NCBI RefSeq assembly: GCF_946885855.1
Contig: NZ_CAMPHH010000185.1
Coordinates: 1-6,874 of the forward strand
Source: an uncultured Actinotalea sp.
Lineage (GTDB): Bacteria > Actinomycetota > Actinomycetes > Actinomycetales > Cellulomonadaceae
Length of the DNA stretch: 6,874 nt
Reading direction: 5' to 3'
Within the stretch, counting starts at the first letter, position 1. The number at the start of each line of letters is the position of its first letter. Shown here in pieces: positions 1-6,310 of the stretch. Under the pieces are notes generated by a model, which had not been told where the DNA came from, did no database searches, and saw only the letters and a program-made list of their open reading frames with translations. Made by a program: the position numbers and the translations under genes.

Positions 1-347
1 GGCTCGGGGTGCGGGGGCAGGTCGCGTCGCCGACGTTCATCATCGCCCGCGTGCACCCGCCGCTCGGCGCCGGGCCGGCGCTCGTCCACGTCGACGCCTA
101 CCGGCTCGGCTCGCTCGAGGAGCTCGACGCGCTCGACCTCGACGAGAGCCTCGAGGACTCCGTGACCGTCGTCGAGTGGGGTGAGGGGCTCGCCGAGGTC
201 CTCTCCGAGGACCGCCTGGAGGTGACCATCGCCCGCCCGGTCGGCGGCGCGACGGGCGAGGACCTCGACCACGCCGATGTCGGGGAGCGGCACGTCACGG
301 TCCGCGGCGTCGGCGCCCGCTGGGCCGGGGTGACGCTCCCGGCGTGA
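1..347 (+). CDS. tsaE: tRNA threonylcarbamoyladenosine biosynthesis protein TsaE, 3' part
   Basis: This is the C-terminal part (about 114 residues, reading frame from base 3) of the P-loop ATPase that drives the TsaB-TsaD complex during t6A37 synthesis on tRNA. The part present shows the family landmarks after the Walker A loop: VASPTF at the start, then HVDAYRL, then VVEWGEGL, which correspond to the conserved SPTF, H-D-YR and EW segments. The Walker A P-loop would lie upstream of the window and cannot be checked. The tail after VEWGEGL (about 50 residues, including RHVTVRGVGARWAG) ends in a beta-rich segment, as I recall from actinobacterial homologues. It stops 42 bases before tsaB, in the same direction, so it is probably co-transcribed with the rest of the cluster. 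The GTG at base 9 is internal to the gene and should not be taken as the start. The identification is firm despite the truncation. Confidence 0.93.
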   Translation, partial: LGVRGQVASPTFIIARVHPPLGAGPALVHVDAYRLGSLEELDALDLDESLEDSVTVVEWGEGLAEVLSEDRLEVTIARPVGGATGEDLDHADVGERHVTVRGVGARWAGVTLPA

Positions 348-375
348 CCGCCTCGCCGACCGCCCTGCGCCCGGT

Positions 376-383
376 GGGAGGAT
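376..383 (+). promoter_or_regulatory. tsaB ribosome binding site, possibly also a -10 element
   Basis: GGGAGG at 376-381 is a good Shine-Dalgarno sequence with an eight-base spacer to the GTG at 390, and it decides that start. The overlapping hexamer GAGGAT (378-383) sits exactly six bases before the GTG, which is the position of a -10 box in actinobacterial leaderless transcripts. Both readings are possible. The Shine-Dalgarno reading is the simpler one here. Confidence 0.6.
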
Positions 384-389
384 GCACCC

Positions 390-1094
390 GTGCTGCTCGC
401 CCTGGACACCTCCGCGGACATCACCGTCGCGCTCGTCGCCGCCGACGGCACCGCCGCCCTCGCGGCCCGGCGCGCGGAGGAGCAGCGCCGGCACGCCGAG
501 CTCCTCTCGCCCCTGGTCGCCGAGGTGCTGCGCGACGCCGGCGCCGACCGGTGGGACGTGACCGCCGTCGTCGTCGGGACCGGCCCGGCCCCGTTCACGG
601 GGTTGCGCGCCGGGCTCGTCACCGCGCGGACCCTCGCCTTCGCGCTCGGCGTCCCGGTGCACGGGGTGTGCAGCCTCGACGCGCTGGCCGCCCAGGCGTA
701 CCGGGACCGCGCGGCCGCGGCGGACGACGACGTCGTCGTCCTCACCGACGCGCGGCGCCGCGAGGTGTACCACGCGCGGTACGCGGCCCGGGCCGACGCC
801 GCCGGGGCGCTCGCCCTGCGGCGCGGCCCGGGCGTCGCGCGCCCGGGGGACCTCGTCGCCTCGGGGGCGCTGACGCACGCCGTCGTCGTCGGACCGGGGG
901 CCGTCCTGCACGCCGACGACGTCGCCGGGCTACCCGGCGGACCCGCGCGCGGGCCGCAGCACGTCGACCCGGTCGTGCTCGCGCAGCTCGCGCTGGCGCG
1001 CGCCGAGGCCGGCGTCGAGCAGCCCGCCGAGCCGCTGTACCTGCGCCGCCCGGACGTCATGCCCGCCGCGGCGCGCAAGCGGGCGACGGGATGA
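390..1094 (+). CDS. tsaB: tRNA threonylcarbamoyladenosine biosynthesis protein TsaB
   Basis: A 234-residue ASKHA-fold protein that acts as the non-catalytic scaffold partner of TsaD in the t6A complex, bridging it to TsaE in the cytoplasm. Landmarks are the N-terminal LALDTSADITVAL strand-loop-strand (residues 2-15), the signature GTGPAPFTGLRAG (63-75, corresponding to the family GxGPGSFTGLR(x)G), LTDARRREVY (118-127) and the C-terminal PLYLRRPDV (215-223). The length is normal for the family. The GTG start at 390 is chosen because of the Shine-Dalgarno at 376-381 and because LLALDTS directly follows, as expected for the first strand. The gene ends in an ATGA overlap with rimI, which indicates translational coupling. 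As is usual for TsaB, the metal-binding histidines found in TsaD are absent. In TsaB the second glycine/serine pair of the signature is normally GS; here it reads AP, a modest deviation. Confidence 0.95.
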   Translation: MLLALDTSADITVALVAADGTAALAARRAEEQRRHAELLSPLVAEVLRDAGADRWDVTAVVVGTGPAPFTGLRAGLVTARTLAFALGVPVHGVCSLDALAAQAYRDRAAAADDDVVVLTDARRREVYHARYAARADAAGALALRRGPGVARPGDLVASGALTHAVVVGPGAVLHADDVAGLPGGPARGPQHVDPVVLAQLALARAEAGVEQPAEPLYLRRPDVMPAAARKRATG

Positions 1095-1615
1095 GCGGGG
1101 GCGCTCCCGACGCTCCGCCGCTGCGGCCCCTCACGCCGGCGGACCTCCCGCGGCTCGCGGAGCTGGAGGAGACCCTCTTCGCGCCGTCCGCGTGGTCGCT
1201 CGGGATGCTCGCCGAGGAGCTGGCCGCCCCGGGCCGGTGGTACGTCGGGATCGACGCGACCGAGGACGCGGACGATGGGGGCGCCGCCGGTGCCGCGCGG
1301 GTCACCCCCGGGCCGGCCGCCGCGCTGCTCGTCGCGTACGCGGGCCTGTGGTTCGACGGTGACGTCGCGCAGGTGATGACGATCGGTGTCGACCCCGCCG
1401 CGCAGCGCCGCGGGCTGGGCTCAGCGCTCCTGGCGGCGCTGGTGCAGCGGGCCCGGGACCTCGGGGCGGAGGCCGTCCTGCTCGAGGTGCGGGTCGACAA
1501 CGAGCCCGCGCTCGCGCTGTACCGGCGGCACGGCTTCGAGCTGCTCGGCCGACGGCGCCGCTACTACCAGCCGGAGGACGTCGACGCCTTCACGCTGCGG
1601 CTGCCGCTGCGGTGA
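1091..1615 (+). CDS. rimI: Ribosomal protein alanine N-acetyltransferase RimI (GNAT)
   Basis: A 174-residue GNAT acetyltransferase that transfers acetyl from acetyl-CoA to protein N-termini (ribosomal protein S18 in enterobacteria; broader in actinobacteria). The acetyl-CoA pyrophosphate loop is QRRGLG at 105-110, preceded by the strand VMTIGVDP (95-102). The expected general base and acid of Salmonella RimI (E103 and Y115) map to E132 in LLEVR and Y144 in ALYRRHGF, with the same 12-residue spacing. The end carries the RimI-type [17 protein letters not shown]. Residues about 54-77 form an Ala/Gly/Asp-rich stretch between two core strands that looks like an extra loop. The ATG at 1091 overlaps the tsaB stop (ATGA) and lacks its own Shine-Dalgarno, so translation is probably coupled. 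The frame stays open upstream through tsaB, but that part is shadow sequence. The position between tsaB and tsaD supports RimI over a generic GNAT. Confidence 0.93.
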   Translation: MSGGAPDAPPLRPLTPADLPRLAELEETLFAPSAWSLGMLAEELAAPGRWYVGIDATEDADDGGAAGAARVTPGPAAALLVAYAGLWFDGDVAQVMTIGVDPAAQRRGLGSALLAALVQRARDLGAEAVLLEVRVDNEPALALYRRHGFELLGRRRRYYQPEDVDAFTLRLPLR

Positions 1616-1626
1616 GCCGCGCCTCC

Positions 1627-1632
1627 TACGCT
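1627..1632 (+). promoter_or_regulatory. Candidate leaderless -10 element for tsaD
   Basis: TACGCT lies exactly six bases before the ATG at 1639 and fits the TANNNT -10 consensus, placing +1 on the A of the ATG. No Shine-Dalgarno is present upstream of that ATG, and no good -35 box is seen (CCGCTG at 17-base spacing). This would give tsaD an internal promoter within the cluster. Confidence 0.5.
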
Positions 1633-1638
1633 GGTCCC

Positions 1639-2697
1639 ATGCGTGCGCCCGCCCTCGTCCTCGGCATCGAGACCTCGTGCGACGAGACGGGCGTGGCGCT
1701 CGTGCGGGCGACGCCGGACGCGAGCGAGCTCCTCGTGGACGCCGTCGCGAGCTCGGTCGACGAGCACGCGCGGTTCGGCGGGATCATCCCCGAGATCGCC
1801 TCGCGGGCCCACCTGGAGTCCTTCGTGCCGACGCTGCAGCGTGCGCTGGCGGACGCCGGCGTGACGCTCGGGGACGTCGACGCGATCGCGGTGACGGCCG
1901 GGCCGGGGCTGGTCGGGCCGCTCACCGTGGGTGCGGCCGCGGCCAAGGCCCTCGCCGTGGCGCTCGACAAGCCGCTGTACGGGGTCAACCACGTCATCGG
2001 GCACGCCGTCGTCGACGAGCTGGTGCACGGGCTCTTCCCCGACCGCTGCCTGGCGCTCGTCGTCTCCGGCGGGCACACGTCGCTGCTGCTCGTCGAGGAC
2101 GCCGTCACCGGTGTCACCGAGCTGGGGCACACGCTCGACGACGCCGCCGGCGAGGCGTTCGACAAGGTCGGCCGGCTCCTGGGCCTGCCGTACCCGGGCG
2201 GACCGCACATCGACCGCCTCGCGCGCGAGGGTGACCCCACGGCGATCAGGTTCCCGCGCGGGCTGACGGCGGCCAAGGACCAGGCGAAGCACGCGGACGA
2301 CTTCTCCTTCTCCGGGTTGAAGACAGCGGTGGCGCGCTGGGTCGAGGCGCGGCAGGACGCGGGGGAGGAGATCCCGCTTGCCGACGTCGCCGCGTCGTTC
2401 GCGGCGTCCGTCGCGGACGTGCTGACGGCCAAGACCATCGCGGCCTGCACGCGGCACGGTGTGGACACGCTCGTCGTCGGCGGGGGCTTCTCCGCCAACT
2501 CCCAGCTGCGCGACCTCCTGGCGCAGCGGTGCGCCGAGGCGGGGATCGAGCTGCGCATCCCGCCGATCCGCTACTGCACGGACAACGGCGCGATGATCGC
2601 GGCGCTCGGCGCGGCGGTCGTTCGCCGTGGCCTACCGCCGTCGCCGCTGGACCTCGCCGTCGACTCCTCGATGCCGCTCACCCAGGTGCTCGTCTGA
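1639..2697 (+). CDS. tsaD: tRNA N6-adenosine threonylcarbamoyltransferase TsaD
   Basis: A 352-residue catalytic subunit of t6A synthesis, moving the threonylcarbamoyl group from its adenylate to N6 of A37 in tRNAs reading ANN codons. Landmarks in order are [13 protein letters not shown] (9-21), the metal-binding pair H118 and H122 in NHVIGH (four apart, as H111/H115 in E. coli), SGGHTSLL (143-150), [18 protein letters not shown] (165-182), PYPGGP (184-189), [10 protein letters not shown] (222-231), the phosphate-binding loop VVGGGFSAN (279-287) and [12 protein letters not shown] (313-324), whose D315 is the third metal ligand. Length and all catalytic residues are normal. The loop reads GGGFSAN where GGVAAN is more usual. 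A GTG at 1612 in the same frame overlaps the rimI stop (GTGA) and could be an alternative start. The ATG at 1639 is preferred because family homology begins just after it and a TANNNT box precedes it at leaderless spacing. The 3' end overlaps a convergent gene by 20 bases. Confidence 0.97.
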   Translation: MRAPALVLGIETSCDETGVALVRATPDASELLVDAVASSVDEHARFGGIIPEIASRAHLESFVPTLQRALADAGVTLGDVDAIAVTAGPGLVGPLTVGAAAAKALAVALDKPLYGVNHVIGHAVVDELVHGLFPDRCLALVVSGGHTSLLLVEDAVTGVTELGHTLDDAAGEAFDKVGRLLGLPYPGGPHIDRLAREGDPTAIRFPRGLTAAKDQAKHADDFSFSGLKTAVARWVEARQDAGEEIPLADVAASFAASVADVLTAKTIAACTRHGVDTLVVGGGFSANSQLRDLLAQRCAEAGIELRIPPIRYCTDNGAMIAALGAAVVRRGLPPSPLDLAVDSSMPLTQVLV

Positions 2698-2983
2698 CGG
2701 AAGGCCCCGCACCTCGCCGCAGCACCCGGGGCGGTGCCGTCCTCAGGAGCACGCGGCCGGGGGCGGCGTCCACGGCCACCATCGTGGCGACACCGTCAGG
2801 TACGCCGTACAGCAGGCGCTCGTCGAGATCGACCTCGGACGTCGGTACGAACGCGGCGGACAGCGCGCCGCCCTGCGCGCTGAGGTGCACCTGGTCGCGG
2901 ACACCGAGCCACGCCCCGACGACCGCGACAGCGACGACCAGGACCGTCACGACCGCGACGGCGCTCCTCACCTGCCCCCTCAT
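2678..2983 (-). CDS. Hypothetical small membrane-anchored protein
   Basis: A 101-residue protein that I do not recognise. A basic start (MRGQVR) is followed by a strongly hydrophobic segment at about residues 7-27 (Val/Ala-rich, ending VVGAWLGV), which reads as a single N-terminal membrane anchor or an uncleaved signal. The remaining 75 residues would then lie outside the membrane. They include [22 protein letters not shown] (its middle part resembles a beta-strand domain) and end in an arginine-rich tail (RVLRRG, SVRRAP). No lipobox and no cysteine are present in this version. Third codon positions are mostly G or C, which supports coding, but this weakens over the last few codons, where the gene overlaps tsaD by 20 bases on the opposite strand. 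The ATG at 2983 is chosen over an in-frame GTG at 3013 because an extended -10-like box lies six bases upstream and the GTG has no ribosome site. It may be a lineage-specific gene. Confidence 0.6.
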   Translation of the reverse strand: MRGQVRSAVAVVTVLVVAVAVVGAWLGVRDQVHLSAQGGALSAAFVPTSEVDLDERLLYGVPDGVATMVAVDAAPGRVLLRTAPPRVLRRGAGPSVRRAPG

Positions 2984-2989
2984 CGCTCG

Positions 2990-2998
2990 ATCATGACA
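2990..2998 (-). promoter_or_regulatory. Candidate leaderless extended -10 for the small membrane protein
   Basis: Read on the minus strand, TGT-CATGAT ends six bases before the ATG at 2983. CATGAT matches TATAAT at four positions and carries the TGN extension. No Shine-Dalgarno is present before this ATG, so a leaderless start is the better explanation. No convincing -35 box is seen. The surrounding 100-base gap (2984-3083) shows nothing else that I can support. Confidence 0.45.
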
Positions 2999-3083
2999 GT
3001 CGACGACGTGCACGCCGGGGCCCAGGAGGATCGGTCACTCGTCCGGTCCACGACCTCGGTCCCGTGGCCCACGTCGGCGGCCC

Positions 3084-3383
3084 TCAGCGGTCCGCGATCC
3101 GGTGGGAGTCCCGGAGCAGCTCGTCCACCTCCGTCGGGTCGACGCGCGCCAGTCGCACGAGGACCAGGAGCGGCGACCGCTCGTGGTGCGGGGTCCAGAA
3201 GAAGGTGTCCGGGTCCGAGGCCGCGAGCTCGTCCCGCTCGTGGGTCTTGACGGTCAGCACGTCCTCGTCCCACATCCGGGCCAGCAGGGTCCGCGCGAAC
3301 CAGGCGGGGCGTCCCCAGCTGACGCGCTCGGTCACGCCCGGCAGCGCCAGGCAGAGGCGGCGGACGTCGGCCTCGGTCGTCAT
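3084..3383 (-). CDS. MmcQ/YjbR family protein
   Basis: A 99-residue protein of the MmcQ/YjbR (PF04237-type) family, small proteins with a double-wing fold proposed to bind DNA but without an established cellular role. The family pattern is visible along the whole length: an N-terminal helix (TEADVRRLCLALPGVTE, 3-19), then VSWGRPAWFARTLLARMWDE (21-40), the strand VLTVKTHERDELAASDP (42-58), FFWTPHHE (61-68) and the final LVLVRLARVDPTEVDELLRDSHRIA (73-97). The length is close to the family norm. The ATG at 3383 is the only start that gives a standard N-terminus. It has GAGGA ten bases upstream. It is the fourth leftward gene after the methyltransferase-ligase-DinB group, separated by 82 bases, and may be read from the same transcript or from its own promoter. 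Family assignment is good; function is not known from sequence. Confidence 0.85.
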   Translation of the reverse strand: MTTEADVRRLCLALPGVTERVSWGRPAWFARTLLARMWDEDVLTVKTHERDELAASDPDTFFWTPHHERSPLLVLVRLARVDPTEVDELLRDSHRIADR

Positions 3384-3389
3384 GGCCTC

Positions 3390-3398
3390 ACGATCCTC
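3390..3398 (-). promoter_or_regulatory. Candidate start signal for the yjbR-like gene
   Basis: On the minus strand, GAGGATCGT holds two overlapping possibilities: a Shine-Dalgarno GAGGA with a ten-base spacer, and a GATCGT (GANNNT) -10-like box exactly six bases before the ATG. The evidence is weak in either case. Confidence 0.3.
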
Positions 3399-3465
3399 AC
3401 GGACGGGACCGCTGTCGACCACCGGCTCGTCGGGGTGGCGGACCCGAGGCGGTCGCTGCGGCGCC

Positions 3466-3984
3466 TCAGCGGACGACGAGGTGCTGATGGCCGTCGAGGC
3501 GCTCGCGGGCGAGGTCCAGGTGACCGGCGTGCGTGGCCGTCTCGAGGAGGAGCCGGAGCACGCACGATCGCGCCTCCGCGAACGGCGGGAACGGGAAGAC
3601 GTTCGCCGGCGGCCACCACCTGGGTGGGGCATCGAGGTCGACCGAGGCGAGAGCAGTACTCGTCCGAAGTGTCCAGCGGCGGTACAGGTCCACCGCCTCG
3701 GCACCGCTCGTCACCGGTTCCGACCAGCCGTCCCGGAGCAGCGCGATGCACTCGGCGTCGGCGCCGAGGACCGCGCCGGCCCAGAAGATCTCGTCGTCGT
3801 AGGTGAGGTGGTGGAGCATCTGCGCCATCGACCAGCCCGACGGTGCGACAGGCCGCGTCAGGTCTACCTCGCGCAGCCCCTCGGCCGCGGCCAGGACGTG
3901 ACGCCGCTCTCCGTCGAGGTGGACCAGCAGAGCCGTCAGCTCGGCGCTCGACGCCCGGTCGGGTCGACGGTCGCCGCCGCTCAC
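3466..3984 (-). CDS. DinB-fold protein of the DUF664 type
   Basis: A 172-residue protein of the DinB/YfiT superfamily, metal-binding four-helix bundles that include thiol-dependent S-transferases using mycothiol or bacillithiol. Seen here are the first helix with ELTALLVHLDGERRHV (15-30), the W-S-M-A-Q-M-L-H58-H59-L helix followed by DDEIFW (63-68), and a final helix with ETATHAGHLDLARERLDG (148-165). That last segment is the DUF664 signature E-x-x-x-H-A-G-H-x-D-x-x-R-E-x-x-D-G. H58 or H59 together with H152 and H155 are the likely metal ligands. A proline/tryptophan-rich loop (RWWPPANVFPFPP, 122-134) precedes the last helices. The GTG at 3984 overlaps the stop of the upstream ligase gene by GTGA and has no separate Shine-Dalgarno, so translation is probably coupled. 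The substrate is unknown. A thiol-related role is an inference from the superfamily. Confidence 0.88.
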   Translation of the reverse strand: MSGGDRRPDRASSAELTALLVHLDGERRHVLAAAEGLREVDLTRPVAPSGWSMAQMLHHLTYDDEIFWAGAVLGADAECIALLRDGWSEPVTSGAEAVDLYRRWTLRTSTALASVDLDAPPRWWPPANVFPFPPFAEARSCVLRLLLETATHAGHLDLARERLDGHQHLVVR

Positions 3985-5117
3985 AACGGCCGCCCGGCCC
4001 GCATCTCCTTGACGAGCGAGCTGACGACGGCGTCCAGCTCGCCCCCGTTGCGCCGCGCCACGGCGCGCTGGCGCTGGTAGGAGGCGCCCTTGTGCAGGAT
4101 CGTCCGGACCCCGTCCAGCTCCGCGGCGCAGCCGAGGCGCTCGGCCGTCGGCTCCAGCTCGACGAGCATCCGCTCGACGGCGTCGCTGACGAGCTCCTCG
4201 TCCCCCCGGGCGCTGGTGATGATGATCGCGTCCATGCCGTAGCGGGCGGACCGCCACTTGTTCTCCTGCGCGAACCACGGCTGCAGCCGCGGGGTCTCCT
4301 TGCCCTCGTCGAGCATCGTGGAGAAGTGCTCGACGAGGCACTGGATCGTCGCCGCGAACGCCGACACCTCGGCGAGGTTCGACGCACCGTCGCAGATCCG
4401 CATCTCGAGCGTGCCGAACCGCGGGGACGGGCGCAGGTCCCACCGGATCTCGTCGAACTGGTCGATGACGCCGGTGTGCAGCATGTCCGCGGTGTACGCC
4501 TCGAGCTGCTCCCACCGGTCGAACTGGAACGGCAGGCCCGCCGTCGGCAGCTGCTGGAACATCAGCGCGCGGTTGGAGGCGTACCCCGTGTCCTTGCCGC
4601 CCCAGAACGGGGACGACGCCGAGAGGGACTGCAGGTGCGGGAAGTACGTGAGGACCGCCCGGAGGATCGGCAGGACCTTGGCGCGGTCCTCGATCCCGAC
4701 GTGGACGTGCACCCCGTAGATCAGCATCTGCCGGCCCCACCACTGGGTCCGGTCGATGAGGGTGGCGTAGCGCTGCTTGTCGGTGACCTTCTGGTTGCTC
4801 CACCGGGCGAACGGGTGGGTCCCGGCGCACATGAGCTCGACGCGCAGCGGGTCCGTCACCTCGCGGATCTCCGCGATGCTGCGCTCCAGGTCCGCGGCCG
4901 CCTCGCCCACGGTCCGGCACACCCCCGTGACGATCTCGACCGTGTTGAGCAGCAGCTCCTGCTTGATGGTCGGGTGCTCCTCCCCGTCGTGCGGCGCGAC
5001 GGCGTCGAGGACGGTCTGCGCGACCTGGCGCAGGTCCCCGCTGTCCGCGTCGACGAGGGCGAGCTCCCACTCGATCCCGAGGGTGGAGCGCTCGGACCGG
5101 GCGAAGGGGATCTCCAT
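3981..5117 (-). CDS. Carboxylate-amine ligase, glutamate-cysteine ligase type 2 (YbdK-like)
   Basis: A 378-residue cytosolic ATP-dependent ligase of the GCS2 family, expected to join a carboxylate (typically the gamma-carboxyl of glutamate) to an amine. E. coli YbdK has only weak gamma-glutamylcysteine synthetase activity, and the true substrate in actinobacteria is unsettled. Family blocks are complete: LGIEWELALVD (13-23), IKQELLLNTVEIVTGVC (51-67), CAGTHPFARWS (97-107), GVHVHVGIED (135-144), ASSPFWGGKDTGYASNRALM (167-186), RWDLRPSPRFGTLEMRICDG (225-244) and a conserved C-terminal GASYQRQRAV (344-353). It closely resembles what I recall of Mycobacterium tuberculosis Rv0433. The ATG at 5117 shares one base with the methyltransferase stop (TGATG) and has GGAG at 5129-5126 with an eight-base spacer. 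The frame is open far upstream, but that is shadow of the methyltransferase gene. Most actinobacteria make mycothiol rather than glutathione, so a standard glutathione role is doubtful. Confidence 0.93.
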   Translation of the reverse strand: MEIPFARSERSTLGIEWELALVDADSGDLRQVAQTVLDAVAPHDGEEHPTIKQELLLNTVEIVTGVCRTVGEAAADLERSIAEIREVTDPLRVELMCAGTHPFARWSNQKVTDKQRYATLIDRTQWWGRQMLIYGVHVHVGIEDRAKVLPILRAVLTYFPHLQSLSASSPFWGGKDTGYASNRALMFQQLPTAGLPFQFDRWEQLEAYTADMLHTGVIDQFDEIRWDLRPSPRFGTLEMRICDGASNLAEVSAFAATIQCLVEHFSTMLDEGKETPRLQPWFAQENKWRSARYGMDAIIITSARGDEELVSDAVERMLVELEPTAERLGCAAELDGVRTILHKGASYQRQRAVARRNGGELDAVVSSLVKEMRAGRPL

Positions 5118-6304
5118 CAGGCACGCTCCACGAGCAGGACGGTCTGGGCCCCGGCCACGCGGGTCAGCACGACGGTCGCCTCCGCGTCGCCGCGCAGGTC
5201 CAGCTGCTTGCGCAGCTGCTCCGGGACGACGGCGGTCCCGCGCTTCTTGATCGTGAGTCGGCCCACCCCGCGCTCGCGCAGCATGGTGCGCAGACGCTTG
5301 ACGCCGAAGGGGAGGGTGTCGAGCACCCGGTAGGACTGGGCGACGGGGCTGGTCACCAGGGTGTCCGAGGTCACGTAGGCAATGGTGGGGTCCACGAGCC
5401 GCCCGTGCACCTCCTCCGCGACGAGCGAGACGAGCCCGGCGCGGATGACGGCGCCGTCGGGCTCGTGCAGGTACGCCCCGACGGGCCCGACGTCGGGCTG
5501 GGGGACGCCGTCGGGCGGCGTCCGGACCACGGTCGCCTCGCGCCCCCGCAGGACCAGGGCCCCGCGGCCGGGGCCGTCCGGGGCGAGGGGGCCGAACCAC
5601 AGCCCGGCCTCGACGACGTCGCCGTCGACGCTGACCCACTGCGCCTCGGCGTCGTCGGGCACGAGGTCGTGCGGGATGGCCGGGCCGACCTTGACGCCGA
5701 GCGCGGGGACGCGCTCGCGCACGGCCAGGACCTGGTCCAGCGGGGGCGTGTACGCGGCGGGGTCGTGGCGGCGACGTCCCGCGCCGGTGCGCCGGGCGGG
5801 GTCCGCGAAGGCGCCGTCGACGCCCTCGGCGGCGAGGTCGAGGGCGAGGCCGTCGGCGTGCCGGACCTCGGCGTCGGGGAAGTGGCGGAGGTTGACCGTC
5901 GCCAGCGCGGCGGTGAGCTCGTCGACGTCGGCCGCGAGGACCGGCAGCCCGAGGGCGGCCATGGCCATCGCGTCCCCGCCGAGGCCGCACGTGAGGTCCG
6001 CGACCTTGGAGCAGCCCGCCGTCGCGAAGCGCTGCGCGTGGCGGGCCGCCACGGTGAGCCGGGTCGCCTGCTCCAGCCCTTCCTGGGTGAACAGCATCCC
6101 GTCGGCGAAGTCGTCGAACTTGTCGCGCGCCCGCGCACGGAGCCGGGACTGGGTGAGCGCGGCGGCGACGAGGGTGGCGTCCACGCCCTGCTTGCGCAGC
6201 TGGTCGGAGAGGACCATCGCGAGCCGCTCGTCGTAGGGGGGAAGGGCACCCAGCAGGGCCCACCCGTCCGGGCTGAGCAGGCGCGAGAGCGCGTCCGGGT
6301 CCAC
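5117..6304 (-). CDS. Class I SAM-dependent methyltransferase with THUMP-like C-terminal region
   Basis: A 395-residue probable nucleic-acid methyltransferase. The N-terminal 95 residues are helical (VLSDQLRKQGVDATLVAAAL, then RARARDKFDDFADGMLFT at 57-73). A Rossmann methyltransferase core follows, with the SAM-binding motif VADLTCGLGGDAMAMAALG (101-119), the acidic motif II VLAADVDE (122-129) and FADPARR (167-172) in the position of the catalytic motif IV. The C-terminal region (about 300-395), with SYRVLDTLPFGVKRLRTML, LTIKKRG (350-356) and PEQLRKQL, fits the THUMP-like domain annotated in this family, so an RNA substrate is likely. The target base is unknown. The GTG at 6304 is supported by GAGGA seven bases upstream. 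It heads the leftward operon with the GCS2 ligase and the DUF664 protein and is divergent from groES. Family assignment is confident; substrate is inference. Confidence 0.87.
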   Translation of the reverse strand: MDPDALSRLLSPDGWALLGALPPYDERLAMVLSDQLRKQGVDATLVAAALTQSRLRARARDKFDDFADGMLFTQEGLEQATRLTVAARHAQRFATAGCSKVADLTCGLGGDAMAMAALGLPVLAADVDELTAALATVNLRHFPDAEVRHADGLALDLAAEGVDGAFADPARRTGAGRRRHDPAAYTPPLDQVLAVRERVPALGVKVGPAIPHDLVPDDAEAQWVSVDGDVVEAGLWFGPLAPDGPGRGALVLRGREATVVRTPPDGVPQPDVGPVGAYLHEPDGAVIRAGLVSLVAEEVHGRLVDPTIAYVTSDTLVTSPVAQSYRVLDTLPFGVKRLRTMLRERGVGRLTIKKRGTAVVPEQLRKQLDLRGDAEATVVLTRVAGAQTVLLVERA

Positions 6305-6310
6305 GCGCCG

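Noticed and set aside
344..1615. A long plus-strand frame from a GTG overlapping the tsaE stop through to the rimI end
   Set aside because: Residues before 1091 are arginine-rich shadow sequence of tsaB; the GNAT homology starts just after the ATG at 1091.
2704..2732. Inverted repeat GCCCCG/CGGGGC just after tsaD as a terminator
   Set aside because: Only six base pairs with a 17-base loop, no T-run, and it lies inside the opposing small gene.
2981..3013. GTG at 3013 as the start of the small membrane protein
   Set aside because: No ribosome site or promoter-like box at the right distance, and the ten extra residues would put a polar, His/Asp-containing stretch before the basic N-terminus of the anchor.
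3048..3067. Short hairpin CCACG/CGTGG downstream of the yjbR-like gene as a terminator
   Set aside because: Five base pairs, ten-base loop, no T-run.
3407..3454. Nested inverted repeats (GACCGC/GCGGTC around CCACC/GGTGG) between the DinB and yjbR-like genes
   Set aside because: Short stems with large unequal internal loops in GC-rich DNA; not distinguishable from chance and no T-run follows on the minus strand.
3466..5124. A 552-codon minus-strand frame leading into the DinB protein
   Set aside because: The upstream part is the out-of-frame shadow of the GCS2 ligase; the DUF664 domain starts just after the GTG at 3984.
3843..5333. A 496-codon plus-strand open frame antisense to the ligase gene
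   Set aside because: Long antisense frames are expected in DNA of this G+C. The translation is Arg/Leu/Asp/Val-rich without any recognisable domain and mirrors the real codons opposite.
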